Shown piece after piece: positions 36,555 through 51,600 of a DNA stretch of 64,000 bases. The stretch is from Lepisosteus oculatus (taxonomy: Eukaryota > Chordata > Actinopteri > Semionotiformes > Lepisosteidae): positions 19,229,817 to 19,293,816 of the forward strand of contig NC_090699.1 in the NCBI RefSeq assembly GCF_040954835.1, in the 5' to 3' direction. A model generated the notes under the pieces. The model searched no databases and had not been told where the DNA came from. It worked only from the letters and a program-made list of their open reading frames with translations. Position numbers and translations under genes: made by a program. Each line of letters opens with the position of its first letter. The stretch's first letter is position 1.

Positions 36555-36624
36555 ATGAAGATACCTTGCTCGTTCAGATGTTTTCAACTTCCTCTTCTCT
36601 CTTTTGTGTGGGTTGCTGCAAATG
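36555..36624 (+). CDS. mttp-like: mttp-like exon 1 (signal peptide)
   Basis: 70 nt from ATG to AATG/GTAATG, phase 1. It encodes MKIPCSFRCFQLPLLSFVWV and AAN: a typical signal peptide with a hydrophobic core (LPLLSFVWVAA). The phase matches exon 2. This exon is placed by signal-peptide character, not by residue conservation. Confidence 0.8.
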
Positions 36625-39600
36625 GTAATGTATATCTATATATTCATATTCTAAATGCAAATGATTTGATTTCTTCAATTTGGTCTACACTGAAGTTTGA
36701 GATTTAAAACTGCTACTTTTTTGAGCCAGAGATGCATATCCAGTTATATAGGATGGCCAACCCTGACCCCAGAGATCTCTTTTTCTACTTTATCACTATG
36801 GGCACGTCCTTGGGTTTTGGAAAGGCACTTTATGAATAAAACTGTTATTATTAAATAATATTACTATTATGATGTCTAATGGCTCATCCTTTAATCATGT
36901 GCTCATAAAGAATTGGAACATTTTAGATAAATTGGACAAGTTGGACAAGTTTAGATAATTTGTTCTGCTACATTCAGGAAGTCCATCTGCAGGGTACTAA
37001 TGCTTTCTTATTCAGATAATCTATTACTTAATTGAATTAAATAATGTTTAAACTTAAAAAATTTAGATTATAGAAGCATTTAGAAGAAGGCTGTAGTAGT
37101 TCAGGTGGGTAGCTGCGTCAGCATGTGTAGGCTGCAAAGGAACAAGTAATAGGTTTATTCCATGCTGAAAAAAAGAAAAAAGAAAACAACGTTTCAGCCG
37201 TGGAGCCTTCTTTTTTCTTCTTTTTTTCAACATTTAGAAGAAGACAGTGTAAAAAAGAGAGAGAAGACTTGCTGGACTGCAGAACCAGGGCTGGACTTCC
37301 TTGAACTCATTGGATGACATTATACAGCCAGTGTTTTTTCCATATTGCAAACAGTGTCACTTACTATTACTCTTGATGCATATGTTACGTACTTTGTCAT
37401 TGTAAATGTTCCATTTCAATTTATTTTTTTGACTAAATGAAGACTCTGTAACTTTGTTACACAGCTGTAAATGTGAATTGCATGAGGCCTGAGAATCTGA
37501 TTTTCCATATTAATTAAAATTCAGATAAGTTGTGATCTTTTAAATCTGTTTTTGTCGTATTAGAAGCCCACAAAATGTGATAGGAACATAGTCTGTGGAA
37601 ATGTTACTGTATATTTGAAAGGCTGTATTGTAAATACAGTAAGAAGGTGACCTGGACAAATATACTCTTGGCCTGTACCAATCATGGCCTCCTAATAATC
37701 CCCATTATTAGGGCTTCTGAACGGGCTTCATCACTCTGTTCCCCTCCCCACTGAGAGCTGATGTGTGGGGAGCATACTGGAGCCCTACGGCTGCTGTCAC
37801 ATCATCCAGGCAGGGGCTGTAAAGCACTCTGAGAAGAGTGTCCAGAAAAGTGCTATATAAGTGTGAAGAATTAGTAGTAGTAATATATGGAAAGGAAATG
37901 CAAGCTTTTACTTGTAATATTCTCTACTGCAGCAAAGTTTGACTCTGGAGTTCTGTACACATACCTCTACACTGTGAGTGTCGGGCTGGAGCCAGCTGAA
38001 GCTAACCATCGGACAACTGCTGGATTTGGAATGGAAGCAGTCGTCCAGCTTCGTTCCCTATGGACTAATCCCAACAACGAGCAGGAACAGCTTGTGGAAA
38101 TCAAAGTCAGTATCCTTCATTCTCATTCAGAATTGTTTAAATTTTCCTTCCAGGTGGAATGTTTCAAGATATTAAATGTAGTACAGCTTGGCTCTGAAAT
38201 AGCACCTTTCTAGAGGCTAATAGGAACCTCAATATGAGATCTTGGTTGTTGCAAACGTCATATGGGAGTAGATATAAATATAAGTGGGACAATTTTAAAC
38301 TTTGAGACTAAGATTGACTGATTGACTCATGTGTACTGTGGATGTATAAGTGTGAAATGTGTTGTTTTTATTTGGGCCACACTGAGGCAAATTCCAATCA
38401 ATTTTGTTGACTTGGAAATAAAGTATTGAATCTTGAATCTTGAAAATATCGACATTCTTTTACAGCAATGCACTTTTCACACTGTTAAGTTTATCATCAT
38501 ATTTTTAAGTCAGGCTTACCAAAAATCCAGCACAGGGTCATGTGGGAGCAGGACCCTGTCCCAGCAAGCAATGGGCGAAAAGTGGGATATACAGTACCCT
38601 TGTGCCTGTTACATGCTGAGATAGGCTCCAGCTCCCTTGTGACCCTGTACTGGATAAAGCAGAGAATGGACGGATTCATAAACATCCAACTTGCATAAAA
38701 AACACTTTTTAAAATGCATTGCTTGTGGAGATATGCACATATAGTACAAGGGATATGATATACTGTATATTGTACGAAGGTTTAAAGGGTTATTTGTTTT
38801 GAAGAAGTGGATTTGGTGAGCATACAGTATGAGAATTCTATGCATTATTCAGTGGTATATGGTCACTACTGTGAATAACATTAATTTAAGCTCAATAATG
38901 CAAGTAAATTCAATGATCACACCTGTAAAAATATGACTTATGTTATTGTTTTTTTTAGTTTCAAGACCTCAAAGTCATAAACAACGTAACAAGGAATGAG
39001 AGTCAAAGCTTCTTCAAAGATTCTTTAGCAGAAGATTTACTTGGACATCCCCACCTTACTGATTTGAGAAAACCTCTGCTGCTTCACTATGTATCAGGAA
39101 ATGTAATGTACAAATTATTTTCTTAACTCTTTTGTGTAATAATGAAATATGAAAGGAACTTGACATAAACCTGTTATTGTACATTCTAGTATATTTGCAG
39201 AACTAATATACTAGACTGCACAGAAAAAGGAAGAGAAATGTATTTTCTAAATGCTATTCTGAGGATGACTTTAATATCCATTATGTCCAGTTTTCTGTCT
39301 TTTGTTCACAAAACCAGTTGTGTACTAGATATGCACATTTCAGTAATATCTAAAAGAAACACATTTGTAATTTAGAAGGGATCTTCATTTCAACACCCAC
39401 ACATAAAACCAAGATTGCATCTTCTAATTCATAAATAACAGAGAATCAAATTCTGTGAAGATTATGATCAAAGTTTTTCTACTGTATCATGAATTGTATG
39501 TCTACTTTGAATTGCACAAGGTTTAATTCTGGACACGGTCAGTTGTCCTCTGTTTATATTCAATGGTGAGATACGGGTGTTTGATCTTTTCATCTTTTTC

Positions 39601-42600
39601 CTTGCATACGTTGTTGATAAAGTATGAGTTTTAGATTTTATTCAAACCTGCTGAACTGTAAGCCTGTATACTTACACACATTCACATATATTTGTATTAG
39701 AATGTCATACTACTATATAGACATTACTTTTAAATGACATAATCAGGCATATTTCCATTGGGTAATTTTTATTAAAACAATGGTTTCATGACCCTGCTGC
39801 CCCTTCTCCAGCTAGAAAAACTATTTGCTGCCGAAGAAGGCAATGTGGCCATTATGAATCTGAAAAGAGGTCTCGCCAGCTTGTTCCAGATGTGGCCTCA
39901 TTCCGGAACACGAGTAGAGGTGAGTTTATCGTTCCCTGAGATCTATTCACAAAAAAAAAATGAAGAAAATATTTTGTGCAACAGGCTGTCAAACATTTGT
40001 ACTAAAAATTTTATCTGGTATTTGATAAAAGCCTTTCACCATCTTCAAATCCTGGAATTATAATGTGTAAGAAGCATCTTGTTCAGGAGTAAGTCTGTAG
40101 AGTATAATTTTAGCCATAAACAACATTAACATTTGTCAAAAGAAATTGAATGGACTCAACTCTACAATAAAGGGCAATCTTAATGTTATCTTTTTCTCAA
40201 AGTTTATGTACTGAGCATCAAAAAAGCTTTCTTCAGTCTATTCATACTGACTGTTTTTGAAAAATAAATTATATAGATTTGGGATATTGATTAAATGTAT
40301 TTAGCACGATGTTGATTAATTGATCATTTACGTCAGACCGTGGTGCACTCCAGTGGCTGTTGCATAATCAATAATTCAGTTCATTGGTGAGAGAGTTGAG
40401 TGTACACAGGTAATGGGGAGAGTGAGGCTGAATGCCAATCTTGGTGAAAGTCAAGAAAGAAGAGAGCCAGAAGGAACTATTATGCCTCTGTGAGGCTCCT
40501 TTATGCCATCATTAAGTTGGAGGCTGGGCCAAGTTGGCACGCTGCCACTTTCCCTCTGGGGTGCTTACAGCCAGCAATTTCTAACTTGTCAAGACATTAC
40601 AGCCAGATCCAGTCTGTTGATGATAGACAATACTATCTGGCAGACCCCGAGCTCCAGCCACGAGATTGACAGGTCACAGGGAACTCCAAGTGTCAGGTTT
40701 TGCTCAGTGTCTAGTCATTACAGAACTCTGCCTGTAATGGTTGACAGCGCTTCAGTGATCAAGCCCTGGCACCTTCACTCGCTGCCCTTCCTGCATGTTT
40801 GTAGTGATGTGACAACATTTCCAGCAGGACACCTCTTGTCATCTTGCTGCTCATGTAACAACAGGTTTCCTCTAGATGAGCAATGCTGTGGATGAGCACC
40901 TAGAGCTTAGAGACTAGTGACCAGGCACATTCTTGTCTAGGCATTATAGGAGGAGTGGGGCAGAATCCTGCAAATCAGCATCTGATATCTGTGTTGCTTC
41001 TAGAAGTGGCCATACTCACTGCTAGCCTGAGACTTTCACAGTAGAGCTCCTGTTGATCAGCGCTGTTGATGACAAATGTTGATTAGCATAATGCATTTAC
41101 CTGTGTCAAGTCTGTTCAATTAAATGTCAGTTCTCCTGCTACAAAAAGATTGTTGTCCTGATTATGATTTTGTGAATCGGTTGTAATTTGCATTAAGTAA
41201 AATACATGCAAATCTGTTGTTGCTCAGGACACATCATTTTGTAGGATCTTTGCATTGTAGGATCTTGGCAAGTGCTAGAAAATATCGCTTCAATACTTCT
41301 GAAAAAAATGTTAAAAACAGTATGTTCTCATTATATTACAATGCTTTTGAATCACTATGCATTTTGCAGTCCACAATACATTTTCATTAGGATATATTTA
41401 TGTGATTTGCAAAATGCCTTTGTGAATTCGTTGTAGTTATTAATGGTCCTTTTCTTATCTTGGCTTTTTGCTTAAGAATGTTTCATTAAAATTGTGAAGG
41501 GCATAATAATCCAAGAAGTCAGACAAAGCACTTCGAACAGTATTTGTTTCCAGAATTTATTTTCATTAGTGGTGCAGCTGGCGTGTAATTGAATTTTTCC
41601 TTTATGTGTTTAAAGTGTCATGAATGCATGAATTTAAGGAGTAAGCCCATAAAACATCTCCACTTTGTATCAGGGCCATTTTTTGAGGAATGTTTTTGGT
41701 ATGCATTAAATTGTTGATAATGATTTTGGTGCATTTAGTTTAATACCAATATTAATATGTCTGTTAAAATCATATTATTAAATAGTGGTGTATTCATATC
41801 TTTCATACAAGAAAAGAAGAGGTTTTTATGTTGGCCTCTGAACAAAGCAAGAAAGATTTCACAGCCTGCTGTTAGATATTATTAAATTAATACACTATTT
41901 TGGAAGAGAAATTTAGTTTTTGTACCCTATAAATAAATAGACACAAATAAAGTAATAAAACATCACAGATCTATACACACATAACATTTGAGCATTGGGA
42001 ATTCATTATGACCACCTAATGAAATTAAATTTGTTTACCAGTATGTAATTTGAGAATGACAGATTACTGCATCACATTAAGCTGTTTTACATTACCAGAA
42101 CAATAGAAGAGAGATGAACACAAGTTAGAGAGAAAGGAAATGCTTTAATACCTTAAAATCTGGAACCAGCTATTCAATCACTTTGACACGTTTGTTGATT
42201 TAAAGAATAAAAGAGAAATGCAGTTTTATTTAAAAAAGGCATTTCGGAATCTGACATGCACCTGTTATCATTTGTAACAAATAGCCTTATTTGGAATAAA
42301 TCTTAGATGCAGTCTGCTGAAAAGACTGAGTGAGGAAAATGAAATGGCAGTTATTAACTTTCTCCAACGATTCAGATTTTTGAAGTCAGTAATCATCTCA
42401 GAAATTGAAAATGCTCTTGAAATATCTTTTTCTTGTTGCATGCCTAATGTATAAGTTCACATTATGTCAGTATTCTGACAGATTCTTTGAAAACAGAGAG
42501 TCTTCTCTGAATAGGACCCCTACAGTGCAGGAAAACATCAATGTGCAGATTTAGAAGCCCTGAAAAAAAGGCCACCTCATTTTTTTAACCTCATGTAGCT

Positions 42601-45600
42601 GGAGTGAAAGTGCAATAGAAAAAACAGAAGTGTGTCGTTTTCAATCATTCCAGGGATACATTATCTACAGTAACCACTCAATACAGTTTTAAAAAAATTC
42701 TCCTTTTAGATAAATTGTATTGATTGGTACAATCCAAGAGGTTCTGAAAGACATCTCTAAAACATAGACAGCTTTTATTTTAAGTTCTGTCTTGATCTTC
42801 ATTGAGCACTAAGGTATCATGCCTATCATTTAAATTTAATGACTTCACTAAGCTCTGGAGCTGGTGTTTTTCTGTTTCTGTTTATTGGAATTGCAAGTGT
42901 AGAACTGGCAAGACATGAAGTTGAAGACACCGATGACTTTTGATGTTTTGCTCCTGCAGAATGATGTAACCGGTAGATGTGATGTTTTGTATGAGGTTTC
43001 GGGGAAGGAAATAACTAAACTAAAAGACTTTCAAAGCTGCAAAAAGGAAGATTTTGGATATACATCCACAAATCAGGTATGCTAAATCACTGAAATGAGT
43101 GAGTATTGTCTTGATTATATGGAGCTTGAGTCCATGAATACTGCTTCGTGTCTGGGAAGATGCAGTTAATAGCATTATCGTACTACCATAATTCACATAA
43201 ATATTTGTAAAGGTTTTGAATAAAAAAGTGATGTTCACAATTACTAATTACAATAAAAGAATTACTATTATATCAAGCATTTTCTTCATTAATTTTGGAA
43301 TGGTGTCAAGTGCCAACTGTTCAGCCTAGTGAAAGTACAATAAATTCAGGTTTTTAATAAGTTACCACACTCTTCTATGAGCCTGTTTTTAAAATGTGTT
43401 TTACAACTTCAGCCAACCATATGTTTTTATAATATGGAAGATGAGGCCTGTTTCTGTAGGCTCGAGGTTGTGTCAGCGATGTTATGATTGTTTAAGGACC
43501 AGTTGCCAACTTACAGTATATGTATACAGAGGTTAGAGCAAGGAACTACATCACAGCAGAGGAGCAAGTAGACGTTAAGTCCATGAAAAAGGAATAAGTT
43601 ATCAAGTTTTCCTGACAGTAACATTATGTATGAGTTGCAGTTAAGAGTAGCTTCTCCTATGATACACACTATAAATGTGGTGTGCATTTGTTTTTTTTGT
43701 TTTGCAATGCAGTTCCTTATGAGAATGAAGATTGAAATTTTCTGGTTTAAAGGAATATTATTTTCTGCACAGATATTTGTCTCACACTTAAAAAATGTAA
43801 ATGTAAATGACGTTTCTCCCTGACATTTATGCCTGTTTTTTACATACAGTAGGTTTTAATTAATATTGCTAGCTTTTGCTAATGTTTAACAAGTAATTTG
43901 GTGACATTTTGTACTGATTAAATACAAATACAGGGATTTTATATTACACATTTTTTTCTGTGATACATTAGTTTAGTACTAATTAGCAAGTTAAATGTAT
44001 TCACTGGGGAATTATTGAAACTGGTATTTTTGTGAAGCTAGAAAGAAATGGGGTTAGAAGGTGAAGTTCAACATTAACGTCATCAGCTTTTGCTCAAGGA
44101 CACCTGTAGGCTCTTTGCGATATGAAGGAAAAAGATTGCTGGCACTCATTCCATTTTTCTTAAGGCTGGTAACCATCTGTTTTGAGAGACACTGTAGCTA
44201 TGCTGCCAGCTACACCTCATTTCAACCCGCATAATCATTTGCTGCTAAATATGAATTTTTGTCAGAAACTGCAAAATTCACAGTTGCACAGTAATACAAC
44301 TAAACACCTGGCAGCATGTTCATTCCAAGTGGTCACAGAAGTCATAAACAATATAGTCCAACAAGTGTGGGTTTACTTGGTGCTCTTGAGCAAGTCAAAT
44401 AATTACAAAGAAAAAAAACAAAACACACTCAACAAAGAGGATAAAGTGCGGTTTCTCCAAAGAAATTCCCCACTGACGATTTTCAAAGGTACTGGCTTAA
44501 GATAAACCAAACTATGTCCAATAACTGCTCACAGGCAAGGAAATGCTCATCACTAAGACAGTCTACTCTACACTGCCACCCCATGATTGCCTGGTTAAAT
44601 ATTGTAAACTGCCCCATGGCTCCTCTTGATAGGCAGGTGAGCCTCCATTTAAACCAGAGGTAAGTTAGTAACCTGACACTAAATGGTCAAACAAACACAC
44701 AAAGAAAAATAGTGTGGATCGATAACTGGTAATAAAACAATACAAATAACCAATACATTGATTAAGAATACTTATTTACAGTAACCAAATAAAAATCCAG
44801 ACATATGGTCCCTTGATTTGGGATGACAAAGATAACAGGTAAGTGAATATTGAATATGAAAGTTTCTGAAAGACCTCACCAGAGGTCAATTCAACAAAGG
44901 CTTTCCACAGCCATCCATCTATAGTGCAATTTCAAAAGAACACTGAAAAAGCTTGTAGGGATCCATGTGATGGCAAAAAGCATGTATTCCAACATTCCCC
45001 GGAGTCTGGGGGAGCTTCTATGAATTAGAAATGCTACTGAATAATGTGGTTCAAGTAAGGCATGCTGCACGATGTCCTTCTGTGTACAACTTCTTTCATA
45101 AAAGAGCTGTATAAGAAATAAGAACACAGTCTTTTTTGCTTTCATGCCAGCCTTTTTCTTTGCAGCATAAACAAGGAGGCATAGCACAGAGGTGAAGTTT
45201 AACAGTTTCTCTCTTTTTAATGGCTCACAAGAAACTACAGCACACACTACTACACACACACCAAAAAGTCACATGTGTATGCGCACACCCATACTCACAT
45301 GCACACAAAGAGTGTGACAAACAACAGTTGTTGCAGGGTCACTACAGTATTCTGAAGGACTAAAACAGCCCTTCAATCGATGCACTAAGAAGCTTTTAAC
45401 AGTTTCCAACTGCAAAGCTAAAATCTTTTCTGATTATCTATTTACATATATACTGTATGATTGTCAATCAAAAAGATTTACTATTAGGACTTTCATTTGA
45501 AGTTGAAACTTGAAAAAGGCTTTTGGAGAAAGAAAATGTTTTAACGGTAAACAGGTAGATTATACTGTAGGCTGCTTATAATATCTCCAAAATTCTGCAG

Positions 45601-48600
45601 TGAATCACCCCCAAATCATCGTACTAAAGTGAGAAATGACAATTCTTGAGCTTTTAATTTTGCCAAGGTTTTCTAGGGCTGAAGTTAGTAATTCAGAATT
45701 CCCCTAAAGAGTTAACTCCTGTCATTAATCCAACCTCATATTACCATAGCAACAGCTGGGCAACGAGAAGATAAACAACGGAACAACCATTAAACATTAG
45801 GGCTTTTTTGGGGTATTAAAAATAGATCACTGAAAATTGATATTGGTTTGATTTAAAGTGAGATGTTCCTGTCTGTAGTTGTTTTTTAAAAAAACTTTCA
45901 TTTTTTCACACATTTGTAGCCTACAGTATGTAACTAATTCACATTTTCTCAAGATTAAATTTCTGTAGGGTGTGTGGGCAAGGCTATACTGTACCTACTG
46001 TAGAAACGCAGCTGGTCGATCAGCACAACAAATGCAATACCGTGATCATACAGGGACATACAGTATGACCATAGAAACACGTTTTTGCAACTCTATTGTT
46101 CTCTGTGCTTTGTTTTCCTATGTAGATCATGAGGATGTGATGAATCCCTTAGGATACCCACAGTCCTCAGCACCTCACCCTGGTTTAAGTGTCAACCTGA
46201 TGAAATTAAAACTATCATCCCTTCTCATCTCCAATTGTTTTAGCTAATTACTGGTCCTCCTGAGTGGCTGGTCCAGTAAAGGTACTTTTTGGAGTAGAAG
46301 TTGAGCTCCATTAGTCAGACAGGGCTTTCTCAGGTGTCAGTGACACAGAGCCCCCTGTGGCCTTCCAAGCACTTGCAGGCTTTTTGTGCTGTCGGTGAAG
46401 GAGGTGACTCTCCTCATGCAGCAGAAGAACCACTCTACAAAATTCATTATTCATCTGCTTTAAGATTACATGAAGAGCAAGTAACACGTTGTGTTTAATT
46501 TACAGAGCTGTATATCACCATGGAAAGCATGATCTGTTTCTTGTCTTTTAAGGTGTTCGGCACGAGCATGAGAGGTTCTAGTAAGTGTGTCTATTCGTTG
46601 GAAAGCCACCTGATCCAAGCAATGGAATGTGAGGAAAGCCATGAGATTAGACTGAATTTGCAGTCTACAGTTGGTACAAAAATTAACTCTAGGTAAGAGT
46701 ATCACTCCTTGTCATTTTGTTCCCCAAAAGACATGTACCTCCTGGCGTACATCTTGACTTGCTTTCAAAAGTTGCTACACTTCTAGAGATACAAGAAAGA
46801 TGTGTATATTTCAAACAATGATTCCTTATGTTGTGAAGCTTGCTTTTGCATTCATGGGAAAATGGGAGTTTATGAAATTTTTGTAATGGACATGAATATT
46901 CTTGTGAAAAAAATTCTACATGGAGTTTTTAAGTCAAACTGCTCTTTAGTTGGCTGAGTTACTGAGGTTCAGCAACAACGCTGTAGATTCAAATATTCAC
47001 AAGATAAGGACGACTCTCTCAAAGGGAATGTGACTTCCTGTCCTTCTAATAACCAGGGTGTTTGTTTTTAGACCCAGAGGATCTGTGTGGAATTATGGAA
47101 CTTCTAGAGGAAGCTGTGCACCATTAACTTCTCTGAACCGGAATATTAGTAATGCAAAACAACTTATTTGTATTACTGTACAGTATATACATGAAAAGTA
47201 GAAACATTACACTGTACTATTGTATTATGCTTTGAGTTTCCTGAAAACATCTAATCAAATTACTAATAAACTCCAGCTAGGACAAACACTGTCCTCCCAA
47301 AGACTTACATTTTTATTAAGCATGTCCTGTGTGCCCCTAGAATGAAACTCCAGTTTGATTGGCTTTCTGCTATGTGACTGCCCATTCTAGATCGTCCTAC
47401 TGTGTTCCGTGAAGCTTGCATTTCACTGACAACAGAACATGCAAAATTTGCAATAGAACATTTTATTAAAAGTTACAGGTCCTTCTTGTTCTACACTGTT
47501 GCTTTCATGTACAGTATATTTCTTCATTCATAATAAAACAGAACCCACAGCACTGTGACAACAACAGTTGCTCTTCATTAGTCTTCTCCTCTACGCAAGG
47601 TGATTTGGGATTAAAGGAATTCTTATTTTTTCCTATTATTGTACCTAACTGTGATAAAACAATTCTTATAGTGATACTACATTTAGCAAAAATGGTTTTC
47701 ATTTCGTAACACTGGAATTTTCTGTATTGTCACCCTAAGGCAGCGGCTGCTGCTCTTATCAACAAATCCAGGAGAATCCGAGTTTACGCAGCCAGGCCTT
47801 CAGGAGGTATTGAAAGCTTTCGAAGAACTTTATATCCCAATAACTATTCACGCTGATCCCGTTGAAAAAAAAACTTGCACCAGCTGCCATTTGGTAAGAC
47901 AAAAAAAAAGAAAATATCCCACAATGAGGTTTTTTAGATAGTGTCTGTATCGTTACAAAAGAGGCCTTGAGTCTGCAATATTAACTGTAGGGGGAAATGT
48001 TTTTGTGTTTGAGAGCTTTTTATCTTTTGTTAGAACACCAGACCAGCTGGAAAACAGCTTCAATTTGATCACACCTCTCTAGTCATCTTCCGGGAACATT
48101 CCCTAGAGACACCTTAATGGACTTCAGCATCTTTGTCTTTAGTGGTTTTGTTTGCCCATCCTCTCCTCTTGGCTAGGTGTCAATGACAAGACCTGATGAT
48201 TGTGTGGAGTCATTAGGACTTTACTCATTAGTCATTAGACCTTTTTATTACATAGACACCTCTTTGCATCAGTATAGTTTTCTTTCTCACCTATTTTTAT
48301 ATGTAAGTAACAGAGTGAATGAGATTATTCTGAATTTTAACCTTTTTGAAAGCTCCAGATATCATAACCTATTCTCATTATCTTTGAGTGCACATGTATT
48401 TCCCATTCAGGCCCTGTCTGCTGTCCTCTGATTTGCAGCAGACTTTCAATTGCCCTGCTGGGCTCTGTGTTTGGCATATCTATGGCCTCCTCATGAGATA
48501 TATGAAGCAGCCCACTGTATTTTGGAAATCCATCGCATGAAATAGTCTAAACACAAGAATCACACAGTGCTGGGGAAGTCTTAAGTTGATTAAATGTTTT

Positions 48601-51600
48601 AAATAAAAAATGTACCAATTTAAAAAAAAGCAATTGACAAATAAGATGCTACATTCTAGACGTTGAAAGACATAAGGCAAATGTTAGCTCATACGTAATC
48701 CATACAAACTAAATTATTTATTTTAAGCGCTGTCCTTTATGAAGGACATTTTCTGAAAAAAAAACAGTTAATCGAAGGCTAAAGTGTTGCATTCTTTACA
48801 CTTCATTCAAGGTACAGTATTCATGCATACAGCATGACTAAGAGAAATAAGAGAGAGCAATTATTTCTTTCAAATTATACCTACATCCAAGTATAACTAT
48901 ATTGTACTAGATAATAAATTATTCTCCGATAAGAAAGGTTTGATGGCTGAGTGAGATTTATTCAGAATGTGGACATAATAGTGATTGTTTAATTAAGATA
49001 AAGAGTAATTTGCTGAGAAGAAAGGATACATCTGTACTATTTTTCTTCCTAACCCTGACTCGATTCTTTGAAAATTTGATGTTTCACTGCCCATTCAATG
49101 AAGAAACTGTACATATTTAACATTTCTGAACTGAAAATGTGTGGTCAGCCTTATTGTGTGTGGCAGAGCATTTAAGTGTTCAATATCACTCCCTCGCATG
49201 TTTTCTTCGATTGATCCCTGACTCCTGTCGTGCTACCCACGCAATGTTTAGTTCTGAAAATGTTAAATCTGTAAATTCATGTTTATTGCATTTAAATGTC
49301 ATCATAAAATGAGCTGTTGAAGTTGACTACAGTAATGTGAAAAATCACAAAACACAAAACTGTTTTTGCAAATGTCCATGTTTGTGGTAATATGTTCTAA
49401 CCAGAATTAATTTATTCTAACATTGATGCTTTTATGTGCTGTTTATTGGTTCCAAGTCAGCAAGTTTGATTTCTTAAAAATTACTGTAATTGCTGTAATG
49501 CTCTGATTAACATAATTCTGATTTCACACAGGTTACTGAACAGCTGGCAACTTTAAAAACAAAAGAGGTGGATGTATCTAAAATATTAACAACCAAAACA
49601 TTTCTCAAAGTGGTTAGATTGCTACGACAAATGAAGAAAGAAAACCTTTTCCAATTGCTCAGAACCGCTGACCATACTGTAATGTAAGTTTAAAACAGCA
49701 CCAGTGTTGTCCAGTTTCACAATACATGTCATATTCATAAGAAAGGCTGTGGTGTGATGAGATAAATCACTCAGGATGTGACACAAAATTAGCTTTTTAT
49801 TTATTCCTAGGGTGTCATAAAATATGTATGCTTTGGCAAGGCAATCATCTGTGATAGCCACCAGCCATGAAGTTTTTCCATCAGGGTTAATAAATATATC
49901 GGGTTCATTTCTGAAGTCGTGTTTCTGAACGTTACGTGTGACTAATGTGCAAGGGGGAAAAAATGGAAAAAACCTAGTTAATCGGCCTTGTAGGAGTTTG
50001 AACAAGCTGAATTTGGCTTTGAGACCAAATGTTTTTATTTTACATCGGGGTTGTACAACCCTAGTCTTCTGTGTCTGCAGGTTTTCTCAGTCTCTTTGAA
50101 ACAGCCTGGCTGGGTGAAATTGGACTGGCAAATCAGTCTAGTTACATTTAACTTGTTAAGAACTGTGATGGAATGAAAACCTGCAGATGCACCAACTCTC
50201 AAGGACCAGAATTGGACTCACATCTGCTGGCATGGACTCCATCAGCTTGCCTGTCATCTTGATAGTTATGCAAAGAATGATGATTTTTTATTTCCAATCC
50301 AAACATCTTACATGAGAATGCTACTCATCTGTTTTTCATGACTAAACCCCATAAAGATCCTTCGAATTGTCATTTTTCATTATCAGATTCATGGTGGCTT
50401 TTAATCATCTGATCATATAAGTAGCTATGATTTCCATTCCGAAACAAGACAATTAATCAACTGAGACATCACATTCCTGTGGCAGTGAAAAGAAATGCAG
50501 TGTGCTGTGAGAAGTATGTTTGGTAACCAGAATCTCACTTGGTGTTGATGTAAACCAGTATGAAAGAACTATCATCAGGCTTAGCACTTGTGTTGATAAT
50601 CAACTAAGCTACCTGTTCTCTTTATGCTGCAAGAATCTCTTTGCAACTGACGTCTGGAACCAGCTCTTGTAACAAGTGGTCACATCCAATACCCTGGTTT
50701 CTTTCAAGAAGTGGATGGATGAGATCATGGCTCAATTAGCTACCAGTAACCACACTAGCTAGATGGGCTAATTGGCCACCTCTCATTTGCTAACTTTCTT
50801 GTGCTCAGTATTTTTGAAGCCCTGCTGAATGTATTTTTTCTTGTGCTCCAGTTCTTTTCTCATAGATGCAGCTACAGCAGCCTTGACCCCAGAATCCTTG
50901 GAGGCCCTTTCCTCATTCTTGGATTTCACCAACAGATACCAGGGGGTTCTGCTGCAGAGATTTTTGCACGCTTGTGCTTTTTCTCCTCGGCCATCAAAGG
51001 GGTTGCTAAACATGCTCACTGTGAGTGCCAGCACATCACGTATGAGAGGTGCCATATTGCTACTTGAGCTTTAACTAAAATCTTTTTGTTAAAGATTTTC
51101 CAATTTGTTTCCAGTCTATACATGACTCTGTGTCACTCTATAGACTCCAAACCACTTTATAGATAATACAGTATACAGTATATACAGTATACACTATATT
51201 CCAGAAAACTTTCAGTGCACTTTTTAATATTTTGCATTGCCTGAGTTCATTGTCAGATTATTGAATGCACACCCATTGTCTTGATCTCTTCTTTCATTCA
51301 AAATTCAATATAAAATAGGAATACAATGATCCAAAATCTTGAGTTCTGAGTCGGAAATGTACTGTAAATAATCCAGAATTATTTATGGAATGAGTGCAGC
51401 AGAAGTTTGTGTGAAAGTTGAATTGTTTATTGTGAAACTTAACTTAACCTGCTTGGCTGAATGTTTGTTAGAACTCCATTATCTGCTGTTTGAATTTTAC
51501 CCAATTTTCTTTTTTTGTAACATGCAGCTGAAAAGGTTTTCAAAATTTTGTGTTGAGTTAAGGTTAGGATTGCAATTACCACTTCTAATTTACCACTAAA

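Noticed and set aside
40503-40895. 130-codon plus-strand ORF in mttp-like intron 4
   Set aside because: No recognised domain, no splice context in phase with the gene, and a Ser/Leu/Cys-rich composition typical of chance ORFs.
45225-45312. CA-rich stretch as a microsatellite or Z-DNA element
   Set aside because: The repeat is too interrupted to call a clean (CA)n tract.
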